Source: Pelargonium cotyledonis (Eukaryota > Streptophyta > Magnoliopsida > Geraniales > Geraniaceae). From it: a DNA stretch of 62,092 nucleotides. Shown here piece by piece: positions 26,224 through 37,126 of the stretch. The notes below the pieces were generated by a model that was not told where the DNA came from, ran no database searches, and saw only the letters and a list, made by a program, of their open reading frames with translations. Where the stretch lies: the NCBI GenBank assembly GCA_036897625.1, contig JAYMTA010000037.1, forward strand, positions 1 to 62,092, in the 5' to 3' direction. Position 1 is the first letter of the stretch. Every line of letters begins with the position of its first letter. A program made the translations under genes and the position numbers.

Positions 26224-26725
26224 GTTTGGGATCGCGAAAAACTTGATATAATACCTGATCATATATTTTCACCACCTGTAAATCATAATGTGGATTTTTG
26301 AAGAACTTCTGCTTGGAGAAAACTATCATGTACTATTGCGATATTAAAGATCTTGGCAATAACGTTAAGGTATAGTTGAATCTGTATTTACGTAATTATG
26401 GCAGTCTATTTACTGCCATTAAGAATTAAGTATGTATCTTATAATTTTGCAGGCCAACTCAGACCGCTAAGGTGTATGCCACGTCACTCTTGCCCATGAA
26501 GATAATTGTCGGTCAGGAGAGGTGCAACTCTTTTCCTGAAGTCTTAGCGCAAATTTGTGTGTTATTTTGAACCTGAATATTTCAGAAAAGTTGTTTACTC
26601 TCATGTTCTGTGCAGGTCCTGCTAGGTATAGATTCTGATGCTGATACAGATCGAGCATTTGGGCAATTCCCTATAGGAAATGGCTAACAATGATGCATGT
26701 TTTGTTGGGGAAGCTCATGCTTAAG
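26224..26725 (+). pseudogene. IIL1: Relic of 3-isopropylmalate dehydratase large subunit, introns retained
   Basis: Three relic exons are visible. At 26224-26369 the reading is VWDREKLDIIPDH, then IF, NHNVD, a one-base frame break and YYCDIKDLGN. At 26453-26521 it is ANSDR, a stop, then GVCHVTLAHEDNCRSGE. At 26616-26725 it is VLLGIDSDADTDRAFGQFPI followed by NNDACFVG in a shifted frame. These match, in order, the conserved VWDREK-IIPDH, YYDIKDLGN, GVCHV-LA-E-CRPGE and VLLGTDSHTCT-GAFGQFATG blocks of the LeuC/aconitase-family enzyme that isomerises 2- and 3-isopropylmalate in leucine (and glucosinolate) biosynthesis. AG acceptors and GT donors still bound the pieces, so this came from duplication of genomic DNA rather than from a retrocopy. 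Stops, frame breaks, a lost Tyr codon and loss of the SHTCT cysteine motif (here SDADT) show it is dead. No further exons were recognised upstream or downstream. Confidence 0.85.
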
Positions 26726-27433
26726 GTCTGTGAATGGCACTATGGCATGCTACTATATATGATAATAATTAAGTTGCATTGTTTGTTCTATGTGCTGTTA
26801 ATGTTCACTAGCTGAACATTCTGTTTGTCTGAAGCAGATGTACTGTACTTGATTAATACATATAATACGTGTTCTGTGGTGCTTCTTCTTACCCCCTTCG
26901 TTTTCTCTTGTTTTGTGCGTGAGTATCGTATTGCCAAAACTTAGATATTGTTCATTAGAGGTAGCAATTGATGCGGTTATACCCGTACATGTACTTGAAG
27001 ATACTGTTTCGCCTCGTCAATGACATATACATTTGGAAATTCCAATCCTATTTTCCTAATATCTTCAGTTCTACTAATCTACTCTCCAATTGATAACCTT
27101 AAGCTTGCAATCTTGTAAACTTTTGCTGCTTACATTCTGTTTGCAAATACCATAATCTATATATGCAAATCTAGGTCTAATCCTTTTGGTAGCTATAGTG
27201 TGTGCTAATGGTGGTGCTGTCTATATATTTGTTCTTGTTACAGTAGGATTGGACATAAATGGACTATGGATGTGTTGTTAAACCAAGCTTTTAGCTAATT
27301 GTATATATGGTCAAAACTTGAATGTGAGTTTATATATTGTAACTATGTGGACAGAATGGGATCATTCTTGATAGGCCAATTTGCATAATAAGCCAATTTG
27401 TTTTGTACTAACTTAGTAAAATGTTGCCACCAC

Positions 27434-27560
27434 AGTAGGTTGGGCCAAGCGGTAAAGCGTTTTGGATTCCTTTTGAGGTCTCATATTCAAACCTCTTTGT
27501 CGACGGTATAAGGCTGGATTATGGGTTAATAGGGCAGAACTACCTCATTTGTGTATCAAA
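27434..27560 (+). mobile_element. tRNA-derived SINE-like copy, first of a pair
   Basis: aggttgggccaagcggtaaa resembles a Pol III box A, and catattcaaacctc about 35 bases on resembles box B. The same sequence, including gttttggattcctttt, the gcggtataagg run, ataggg and agagctacc, recurs at 53363-53500. The two copies are diverged but align along about 130 bases, so this is an interspersed family. The end of the element is ill defined and no target duplication was found. Confidence 0.6.
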
Positions 27561-28036
27561 ATAACTGTGAGAGAAGAAAATTTCAAAATTACTTCAAAAG
27601 CTATGTTGTGTTTTGGTCTTGTTGACCCGGGTCTACAAAACACTTGAACACGGTTGTCGTAGAACTCTTGTTGATGTAGAAGTCTTTTATTAGTGTTTTC
27701 ACACTTACGAATATTTTGGATTGGTTTTTCACTTGAATACTTTAACTTGATTGTTGAGGACGCGCACACCACAAGGTAGCATATTGTTCAACAAAACTCG
27801 AGGAGGACCTGGATTTTACTTCGGACGTGAGAATATGAATCTCTATTTTTGTGAAATAGGGTCTAACAAATGAGCATTCTATAAGAAATTTAAGAACCCA
27901 AAACGCGTGAATGACTCAAACAAATCTGAAAATGTGGAAAAAGATCAATGTCTCATACCTTGAAAGATATTTATACTCAAAAAAGTTAAGATTCTTTTCG
28001 ATTCATCATCTTTTACACATAAGTACTGAACACACT

Positions 28037-28176
28037 AAAGACGACTTAAAGTTGAATTTGTCGAGGGCCTACCTTCTTGATTGGGAGTACCGAATAAATC
28101 CACAATAAAGACGACTTGATGTGTAATTTGTCGAGAGCCTACTTCTAGATTGGGAGTACCGAATAAACCGTGTACA
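28037..28176. repeat. Two-unit tandem duplication, period 70 bp
   Basis: The unit starts aaagacgactt at 28037 and again at 28107, and contains aatttgtcgag, gcctac, attgggagtaccgaataaa in both copies. The copies differ at only a few positions, so the duplication is fairly recent. It is non-coding. Confidence 0.85.
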
Positions 28177-29744
28177 ATCACAGGACAATGTGGGACACAA
28201 AACAAGTAGAAAGAGGTAGGAAACTAAACTAGAGCTGTATGGAGAAAGAAGCAGAAGCAACAAACCAAGACTGAACACCATATCTACCAATTTGAAATGT
28301 CAAAAATAGCATAGGAGTTGGCAATAATTGAATTCTACTGAATAGATATAGATGTGTTGACAAACCCACAAAGTTAGGCCACATTTCTTGGAATGTAGAC
28401 TTGTGATTCAACAAAACAACACCACAAGTCTCATTTCTTATTTCTTGGTTGTTGCTTAGACGGTTCCTATAACAAATAAAAGTAGATCTTTTTCTATCAA
28501 TCAAATTACATAAATTTTGGTTCGAGTTCGAGACTGCAATTACTAATTGTGCAGTTTTTTTATTACTGGAAACTCATATTTCGTTAAAGAAAAAAAGAAC
28601 CAGAACAACAAAAGCAGAAACAACCGATACTAAGCATAATGTGCGATTCAAAATCAAAACTTTACCTCTATAGTTTTTTCAAATTTGGGATGTGGGGATG
28701 GAATTTTAAAAACTTATCCATAAAAAAATAATTTTATAAATTTGTGTTACATGACAAAACAATGAAAAGACAAACTAATGTGTTAATGCAAATCTAGAAA
28801 AGACTTTGCTGAGAAGGAAATGCATGTTGCATCCTCTTTATTTGAATTAAAAGCCAACTCATGATTAATCAATTTTTAAATCTTTAAAATGCATATATTT
28901 TAAAGTTACTTTCTATATAATTATTAAAAAAGAAATTAGTTTGAGACATACCACTATTTGATCCAATCCAAATATTTTACAAGTTTTTGTGTATTTGAGT
29001 TAAAGTCAATTTTAAACAAATCATTCGAGTCTAGTCTTCTTGGTAAAAATTGTTTAGCGGTGGATTTTAATACGAGTGTTAGAAGCCGTGGAGACCGAAA
29101 GGGGAGATAACAAAGTATTCGGTTTGACTGTGGATGATATTTTGAATATATTTTGAAGAGTGGTTTGGTAGTATAGAATTTTTATGTTACTAATAAGCCT
29201 AAAAGGCGACTTATATTTTAGACAAAGTCGCTTTGTTTTGTGTTTGGTCTATAGAAGCACGTAGATTTATAAATTTATATAATATTTAATTTTCATCTAC
29301 TTGAGTAAATTTATGAGCACAAAATTTAAGCCAATAACGGTCTAATTATGAACTTGTGCTATACAATATTTGTAGTTTGAAGGAAGCATTAGTGAGTTTA
29401 CATAAAAACATTCACAGTGATTATCATAATGAAGTTTATTGGAAAGGAAATAATTTATTTGATGGTGTAGATTTGAAGTCATGAAGAGTATTAAATTGAT
29501 TAATTAGTCTTTTAAAATCAATATAAAATTTTATATTTGTCAATCTCAATGGGAAAGCCCCTAATATATTATTCAATCTTCACTTGTCATTCATGTATTG
29601 ATATAAGAGAAAATGATATAAAATCAGTAGGTTTGACTTGTGGAAGCCCCAAAATAGTAAAATCATCATGCTATTATTATTATAAACAAACGTATCATTC
29701 GAAACTCGAACCAAAGATCTCTAATAAAGCAAATACCTTAATAT

Positions 29745-29970
29745 AATTGTTCTGATGAAATCCGATGAATCCCAAAAAGACATAAGCCTGCCTGATAAAC
29801 CAACCGAAGGAGCAAAACAAGAAAAAATTGAGGCACTGACCTAGAAACCCGAGGATACTTGAACTTTTGATTCCTAAATGAAAACAAACACGACTTATGC
29901 TTTAAAATGAGAGAGCGAATATGGTGTATCTTATGAGGCGCCGCGCAACCCCTAGCGTTCCAAGACAAGC
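29745..29970 (-). pseudogene. LINE endonuclease-domain relic
   Basis: On the minus strand the reading starts MSWNARGCAAPHKIHHIRSL, which matches the first strand of the APE-type endonuclease of plant L1-like LINEs (usually LSWNVRGL-type). After a frame shift the downstream part reads APSVGLSGRLMSFWDSSDF, equivalent to the SVGLSGGLLLLW block of the same domain. The middle of the domain is scrambled by frame changes, so it is not functional. No reverse transcriptase follows. Confidence 0.7.
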
Positions 29971-30129
29971 TGGTGTTTCCAAACTTCGTGGGTTTTGGTG
30001 TTCTTTCGGGTGCGAATGCGTGATTATCAATGTTTGCGCCCCAAAATCATCCGCAGGAAAAAATGCTCCATGGTCCCTCTTTTGATTGCCCGTGTTGTTT
30101 GGGCATCTTTCCATGTTAGGAAGCTTTGA

Positions 30130-30242
30130 TTTCTTGGAAGAATGACCCGATTTTTTTTTGGGTTGGTTCCATCCTTTGTTTTGTTCTTATCTCCCTTTTT
30201 TGGTGTTGATAAAAGTATCGCTTGTATATTAAAAAAAAAAAG
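30130..30242 (+). mobile_element. Possible LINE 3-prime tail with poly(A)
   Basis: A T-rich untranslated-like segment ends ggtgttgataaaagtatcgc, then ttgtatatt and about 11 A. It resembles the tail at 50880-50945 (ctaataaaatgtatcg, then A-run). No coding sequence adjoins it on the same strand, so it may be a 5-prime truncated insertion. Confidence 0.35.
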
Positions 30243-32167
30243 AAATTGTTCCGATTGTTAATATTATATAGTTTTTTGGCACAAAATCTCTTGAGTCACC
30301 AACCACTCACTCACTCATCATTTATCCCACGGCACTGAACATAGAAACCATCAACATTCTAGTAGATTTTGGCATCTCAAGATTATGAGATTTAATCAAT
30401 CAAATTAATTAAATATCATATGTAATTAGGCATAAACTTTTTAACATTGTAATGGAAAATTTTCAATAATGACAACAAATAAAGGGTTCATTTGGCAGAC
30501 AAATTTGAATATGTACATAAACACCATCCATAATTAATGACCAAATTCACCAACTTACTACAAAATAGATAAACGAATCTCCAAATTCATTAATCTGTTT
30601 CTGGGAATCTCAAGAACTCAAAACAGGCACACCAAAATTGAACTTATGACTTTAATCATAAGCAATAACTGCTCTTATTCATTTTTAAAAACCATTACTT
30701 ATACTGATTCTAGTGCAGTGACTGAGATGGTTAGCTAAATAAATCCAATTTAGCAGACATAATTCGAAATTAATTTGATAATAATGCTTCAATTTCACGC
30801 CGACCCACCATTAAATACGTGAGAAAGAAGAAAATGAGCACATTAAGATGGATAAAAATAGCAAATCCTTGCCATTACCCAGAAGAATGTGTGTCTGTGC
30901 CCTTTAAAAAAATACCATATTCTCTTGGCTTCACATGGGCAACACAGTCAGTGGGTACTAATCAAAATTTTAAATTTGGTATTTTATTGATTTGGGTTCG
31001 GTGGGTTTGTATTGGAAATCAATCAATCAACCAATCAATATTATTTTTTTTAAGTGCAAAGAAGAAGAAGAAGAAGAGAAGAGGTTGATGTTTAGTGTTT
31101 TGCAAGTGGCTGTTTCGTCTATTTAGTGCTCAAGACATTGGTGTTGGTGCAGACCAGCTCACACAATTCTGAATTCTGGGTCCGTTTCTCTTGTGTTTGG
31201 TCAACTTTTACTTTTAAGGATCTATTGTCTGAAACTGCCACACATTTCATTTTCTGAGGTTTTCATGTATTGGACCATGACATGGGTCCCAACCTAACGG
31301 TTCCGTATTTTCTGGGTCTGGATTCAAAATTTCCTACCCAAAACGTGGCTTGCCATTACATTTCGTCTCCCATTACAACACCCACTTCCTTGTTTCAGTT
31401 AATTTCTACTCTTATTAGCCTCTGAAGCAGTTACAGACCAAACTCTTTTTCAGCTCTTCTTCTTCTTCTTCTTCTTCTTCTTGTTTTGGCTTCTGGTGAA
31501 TCTCTGGAGCTGATTTGATTTTGGGTGCTTTTGGTTCTTGGATCCTTTCCTTCAGGTCAGTGAAAGTTCTGATTTTTGCTTCTTCTTCTTCTTCATTTTT
31601 TTTCCATTCTTTTTATGTTAATTGATGCTTGGGGTTAAATTAGGATTCAATAGTTTTTTCATCATGTTTAGAATTGTTGTGTTCGGCTTTACAAAAGTGT
31701 GGTAAAAGGTGGAAACTTTACTCTTTCTGGTCTTTTTTTTCTTCTTCTTTTAAAGTTTCCAGGAAAAAAAGGTTTGAACTTGGGAAGAGGGTATCAATGA
31801 GTTGATTATATATATGTTAGGATTGAGTTGTAGAAACCCATCTAGTTGTTTGATTGTTGCTTGTTCAAACCTTGTGGTTTGTTGTTTTGATCTGTTTGAC
31901 GGATCAATTTGGGTGTTATTGTTCATAAAATACATCATATATTCTCTTGCTTCTGTAATGGTTGATGTCTTGTTAATTAGACTTTTGTAATTGCAATAAT
32001 TTCTCTTCTGGACAAGGAAGAAAAAGATATGTCAACTTGTTTTAGTGGGTTTCTCTTAGAATTAGGTAATGCTAGTGATGAGTTCATAATCTGTGACAGC
32101 AACTTCCACTGGTTACTATCCTTTTCTGTTCTGGGTGCCAGCTATTTCCTTAAGAATCTTATACCAT

Positions 32168-32320
32168 ATGGCTGTTAAATATGCTCTCTTTATTGATGGC
32201 TTCATGCTAACCATTCAAATTACTTTTCGGATGCTATTGTGGCATGTGACTTGGACAGATAGACTTTTGGGCACCCGTAACATGCATACTGCAAAGTTGG
32301 AGGTTGAAGATGGGATATGA
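32168..32320 (+). promoter_or_regulatory. 50-codon upstream ORF in the probable leader of the DUF3527 gene
   Basis: An ATG at 32168 opens a frame (MAVKYALFIDGFMLTIQITF onward) that closes at 32318-32320. The stop lies only 15 bases before the first ATG of the main frame at 32336. If the transcript includes this stretch, as a likely acceptor at about 32099 suggests, most ribosomes would meet this ORF first. Whether the peptide is conserved is not known from this window. Confidence 0.4.
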
Positions 32321-32335
32321 ACTTGTCTGCCGTTA

Positions 32336-35055
32336 ATGCGTTTTACTGAATTTGATGCAACAATGGAAAACACTGATGTGGGCTCTCAGAGTGATGGTCG
32401 TGGGAGAGAAGATTCATTAAATAGCTTGGGAAAAGAAAGAGAGCCATGTGGAGCTGATGGTTTGAGTTCTATGGAGTCGAATTCGAAAAGATTGGTTAGG
32501 AGGCTGAATCCCGAGCGTATCCTAAATTTAAGTTTCAAGCAATTACAGAACAGAAAAAAGTGTGTCAAGGATCCTTACCCTCAAAGTACCGGTGGGGAAG
32601 ACTGTAGGATTCCGAGGCATATGGTGAATGTGAATGAGAAGTATCTCCGGCGTTGCTTAGAATTGATCCATGTAAGTGCGTCAAAAGCAGCCACAAGTAA
32701 GATCTCTGTGAACTTTAGCTATGGAATGATGAGCATTTTGGCTGGAGGCTCAAATGCAGTTGAAATTAGAAGTAAAGAAACATTTGATACTGATAGATTT
32801 GTTTTTCAGTGTCCACTGGTAGATGGGGTTGGGAGTGTAGTCATTAGCCCTTCAGAACAGGGGATTGTAGATTCTGTTATGGGGAGCAAAAGTGCGGTGA
32901 AATTATTAAAAAGCCCCATGTATCGCAGGTTTGGCACCTCAGATGGCAATGTCAACTTCAGAACAAATTCTGAGGATGATAAAGCCGTGAAATGCTATAA
33001 ATTCATGAACTCCTCTGGTGGGTTAGGTATTCGTTCGCCACAAAAGCTGCTGAAGGAAGTGCCAATTCCCGAAAACCCGAACTTTGGGGTTGATTCTCTG
33101 CATAAAAGACTTGCTTCGGAGTCTAGCACAAATTCTACATGCTCTGATCAGTCTTCTCCAGCATCTGCCAGTTTTTCTCAGGGAATGCTTCAGTGCACAT
33201 GGAGAAGTGGCAAACCAAATTTTGTTTTCTCTGTTGATGGTCAGAAGGAAGTTTATGTAGCCAATTTGTCAAGGGCTGACTCTGCAAATGATAGATCTCT
33301 GGATTTTGTGTACTTGCTTCATTTGATGAAGGGAAGCCGAAAAGCCCATGAGATTTGTGATGTCGAGTCACACCTAGTTGGTAAGATGAATGTATCAACT
33401 TCTTTTACCCTCTGTCCAAACAATTCAAAAATCATGGAGACCAAATTCATTTTGTATGGTAACAATGAAAATCATGTGGGGGAGATGCAGACTTCAAGTC
33501 GCAGCATCAGGAAGATTAAGGGATTGTCAAAGAAGGTCGCAGATGTGTTCAGGACCAGCTACTCATCCAAGCAAAGATCTACGCCCAAGTTTAATGGAGC
33601 CAGTGCCATTCTAGAAAGTTGTCCTTGGGATCCACACCAAGGTACAAGCAACTATTGTGATGAGCTAGGAGAGGTTGATCTGTTAGAAAAGCATATTCCT
33701 CCAAATTATGAATTGGCTGCCATTGTTGTCAGAGACCATATTCCTGACAACAAGCAGCGGGAAGTTGGTGGGTGGGGCTTGAAGTTCCTGAAGAATGCTG
33801 GCATCGGGCAAACACGAACAATTGATTCTCTAGACGCCTTCGTGACTTCTGAATGTTGTGCTCAGATTACCAGTTGTCTCTCTAAGAGTATGGACATTGT
33901 AGTCCCAGCAGGTCTTCATGGTGGCCCAAAAACCAGATATGGTGGTCCATCTAGTCTTATTGATAGATGGAAGTCTGGTGGATGTTGTGATTGTGGTGGC
34001 TGGGACGTGGGTTGTCCAATCACTGTACTCAACAATGCATCAACTAAAGAAGCTTCACACAATGCAGACGCTGAAAAGGAACGTAAGGCGTTCGATTTAT
34101 TTATAAAGGTGCGTTATAATTCTTTCATTATATTGATTTGTTCTATTGCAATTCAAATGTTAAATTGACTGGCGCTAGTTTCCTTGACTCCCCTAAACTT
34201 TAAGCTGAAGAGTTTGATTGTTTGTCATTGTTATGCCATATGTTCTTGCAGAACTTTTATCTTTTTTCATTTCTCCCAAACAGTTAGCCATATTATCTCA
34301 CTGTCTTTCACCATACGGTGTACATTTATGAGAGTTTGGTTTTGATTCAATGTATTTTGGCTGTAATATATTTTGAATCAAGACGAAAAATGGCATGCTA
34401 AGTGATGACTGAAGAAGTTAAAAAGACAAAATTCATTTTAGTTCCAGTTTTTGTTTTTATTTGTAATTTGGCACTTTATCATTCCCTCCTGCCATGAAAC
34501 AATGGTGAGTTTATTGCCTTTGTGACATTGAGGTCATAGATTCAAGTTATAAGAATACTGTACTTATGAAAATTGCAAAGCATGGATTAGGTTGCCTACA
34601 GAATTGACCTTCCCCAAACTCCGTAATTGTATGCGCCGGGACACCCACTTCACATTCACATTCCCATATCCTCTCAAAGTTTTAAATATAGTCCTATGTG
34701 TTGCTCCTCCTCATGCGCTATGTTATTCATTTGCTATGAACAGATGGATATCTCATTTGTCATGTTTACTCAGATCCATAACGTGTATATCAATTATAAA
34801 AGTTGTGCTTATCTTGAACTTCTAATCAACTGTGGCTTTACTGTAATGGTAATTTCCTGATCACGTCTCTATCCAAACTTTCAGGCTGCAGAGCACCGTG
34901 CTCCCACCTTGAGAATAGTCAATGTTCATGACGGGTTGTACTCCATTCACTTTCAATCAGTTATGTCAGCCCTGCAATCTTTTTCAGTTGCAGTGGCCTT
35001 CATGCATACCCGAAGCCCCTCTCTTCGGCCCAAACATGTACAGGAGTCGAAGTAG
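32336..35055 (+). CDS. DUF3527 domain protein, 647 aa, 2 coding exons
   Basis: Coding exons are 32336-34108 and 34885-35055, joined in phase 0 across a 776-bp intron, for 1944 nt with the stop. The N-terminal 300 residues are Ser-rich and basic (RLVRRLNPERILNLSFKQLQ). The DUF3527 region takes the C-terminal half: FVFSVDGQKEVYVANLS, PPNYELAAIVVRDH, then VPAGLHGGPKTRYGGPSSLI, DRWKSGGCCDCGGWDVGCPI and, in exon 2, LRIVNVHDGLYSIHFQS and LQSFSVAVAFMH. The Cys-rich GGCCDCGGWDVGC signature is diagnostic for this plant-specific family. Its biochemical function is not known to me. Translation could start at the first ATG (32336) or at Met10 (32363), which has a better context; I give the longer form. 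Confidence 0.9.
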
Positions 35056-37126
35056 CAGAAAACAAGGATGAGGCTTATGTAGTAGTCAAACAGTCTTACA
35101 GGATTACAGATGTGAGTAAGTTAGCATTTATACATGAATTAAGATATATGTGAGTATGTTCTAGGGTTATTTGTAAATCTATGTTGTGTTAGCTAGCTAG
35201 TGTGTTCTGATTTTAGGTTGGTTGGTATTTGATAAGAATTTTTTATTTTTATCCTTCGAAAAATTATCAGAGAAGTGAGATCACAAAGTCCTGTAATTTC
35301 CCCCCGTTGATTGAATACACAGCTGTTTTGATAGAGTGAAACTGATAGTTGATAGAAATGATTTTGATAGCCATAACCGTATGATAAGTCCAAGGTAATA
35401 AAAGGCACGAGTACACGCGCGCATGCACAGACACGACACGGGTTGTTTTTGTGTCTTTCGAGTGACGCCGATGCCGTTACAGATCGTTATTACGACTAAT
35501 TATGCCAGTGTAAGTCTTCATGTATGTCACACTTGTAACTATGTCAGCTTTCATGGATGTTGAAACTATACTCTCTGCACATATATGTATGGTTTAACCA
35601 TACACCTTTGTTGATTTTAAAAAAGAAATCCTAGACGATACAATTGCAGCAAATACTCTGTAATCTAGGAGGTCACGGCTAGGTGATATTGCTCGTGTTC
35701 TTCATGTCGACCTTCGAGGAGATGGAACTGGTCGCGAAAACATGCTTCCTTTAAGGGAGGCTCTACAGGTCCGACCAGGGCTCAATTACATGCATAAAAC
35801 AAACGAATTCGCGGGTCTAACTGGCCTGAAATTTTATATGATGAACCCGACTATAATCCGACTCGATCAACTTCGCGTTTTTGTGTTAGGGTCGGGTAAA
35901 AGTATGGTCTGGTGCCCATCAGGTTTAAATTCAAATTCTCAACTCTACTTGTACTTGCTTCTTGAAACACTTATAGATGTATTTATTGTTACAAAAGCGG
36001 GGATAACTACTTTTACAGTCTCATAAATGTCACCAAACAATGCTGGGGTAGCCACCCTTTCAATTCAAATAACTCAGCCCATACCGTTTACAGAGAGTCT
36101 CGAACCCGAGATCTCAATGAGAATCTGAAATTCTTGAAATAATCTGCTCAACCTAACTTTATAACTACTTATCAAATGTGCATGAAAAAGCATATGCAAT
36201 GTAACAGAAGGTGATACTGATGTCCAATGCATCATGCATGTTTTGAAATCAAGAATATTTTTTACTTCCTTTCTAAGCTTCAAGACAAAAACTCCACACA
36301 TCCTCATCCATCATCTTCTTCTCCTTTTCCGGTACGATTCAGTGAAATAAAACAAACTTAGGAGTAGCTGGAGAGAGAGCAAATCCAAAACCCTAGCCTC
36401 CTCCATCATCTTACCTTTCATTTCCATATACTCTTCCTCTTCCTCTGGTGAGCACTTTCCTTCATTTCTCTTTTTTGTTTACTGATTCTCATGTTCCTAA
36501 GAAGTATTTTTTTTTTAATGGTTTTTGGAGCTATCATTTCTGTTTTGAACAGTTACTGGATGGATTTGAAGGCTTGTATGCCTCAAATCTCTTTTAGATT
36601 TTGTTTGTTTTAGAAATTAATTTTCGTGATCAGCAAGCATTGCCTTGTTGTTTGGTTTTGTTTTGTTTCCTCATTTTCCTTTCGGTTTTTTGTTTTCAAG
36701 GTTTAAATAATCATTTTATTTGTTACTCTTCTTATGTTGTGGAAAATTTTATTTTATGTAGATAATAGGATGTTCTCTGTAATTTCTGAATATTTGCTTG
36801 TTTGTTTCCTGGTAAAACTGATGAAAGCATCATGGAAAGTAGATTTCAGGTATGTGACATTAATGAAAATGAAATATGCAATGGTTTAACTCCTTGTTTG
36901 GTTGCTGAGTAAATGCAGAAAGATTAAGTGAAGTGTTAAAACTTCACTTTCTCCAAGCTAAACATTATATTTATCCAAGGCTGGCATTGTCTCTTGCTTT
37001 TTTTTTTCGCTTGTGCAGTTTTAATTGTGTTGTTATCAATGCTTCTATTTATGCTGATTGTTGGTACCATTTTGTGTAAATGAACAGAGTCCAATACTGA
37101 GTGGTCCACAATTTTCAGAATCATCA
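35056..37126. other. Intergenic region and SUVR leader
   Basis: No gene is supported. Around 36065-36190 the run tctcgaacccgagatctcaa contains a box-B-like sequence on the minus strand and could be a decayed SINE, but box A is unclear. A plus-strand frame of 94 codons at 35742-36026 has no recognisable domain. The segment 36360-36450 (ccctagcctcctccatcatc and a ctcttcctcttcctctg run) looks like the first untranslated exon of the SUVR locus, with a donor near 36448 and an acceptor at gaacag near 37087. Confidence 0.45.

Larger units (their letters stand above)
26726..32335. other. Repeat-rich intergenic region
   Basis: No intact gene is supported until the DUF3527 leader. Recognised items are a SINE-like copy (27434-27560), a 70-bp tandem pair (28037-28176), a LINE endonuclease relic on - (29745-29970) and a LINE-like 3-prime tail with an A-run (30130-30242). 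The stretch 28500-29740 is very AT-rich with nothing recognisable. The segment 31430-31560 holds a (ctt)n run and probably is the first untranslated exon of the next gene, with a likely donor at ttcag-gtcagtg near 31556 and an acceptor at gacag near 32099. Confidence 0.5.

Noticed and set aside
27434-27510. Functional tRNA gene
   Set aside because: The gccaagcggt head recalls a tRNA, but no acceptor stem or anticodon arm closes and a second diverged copy exists, so a SINE is more likely.
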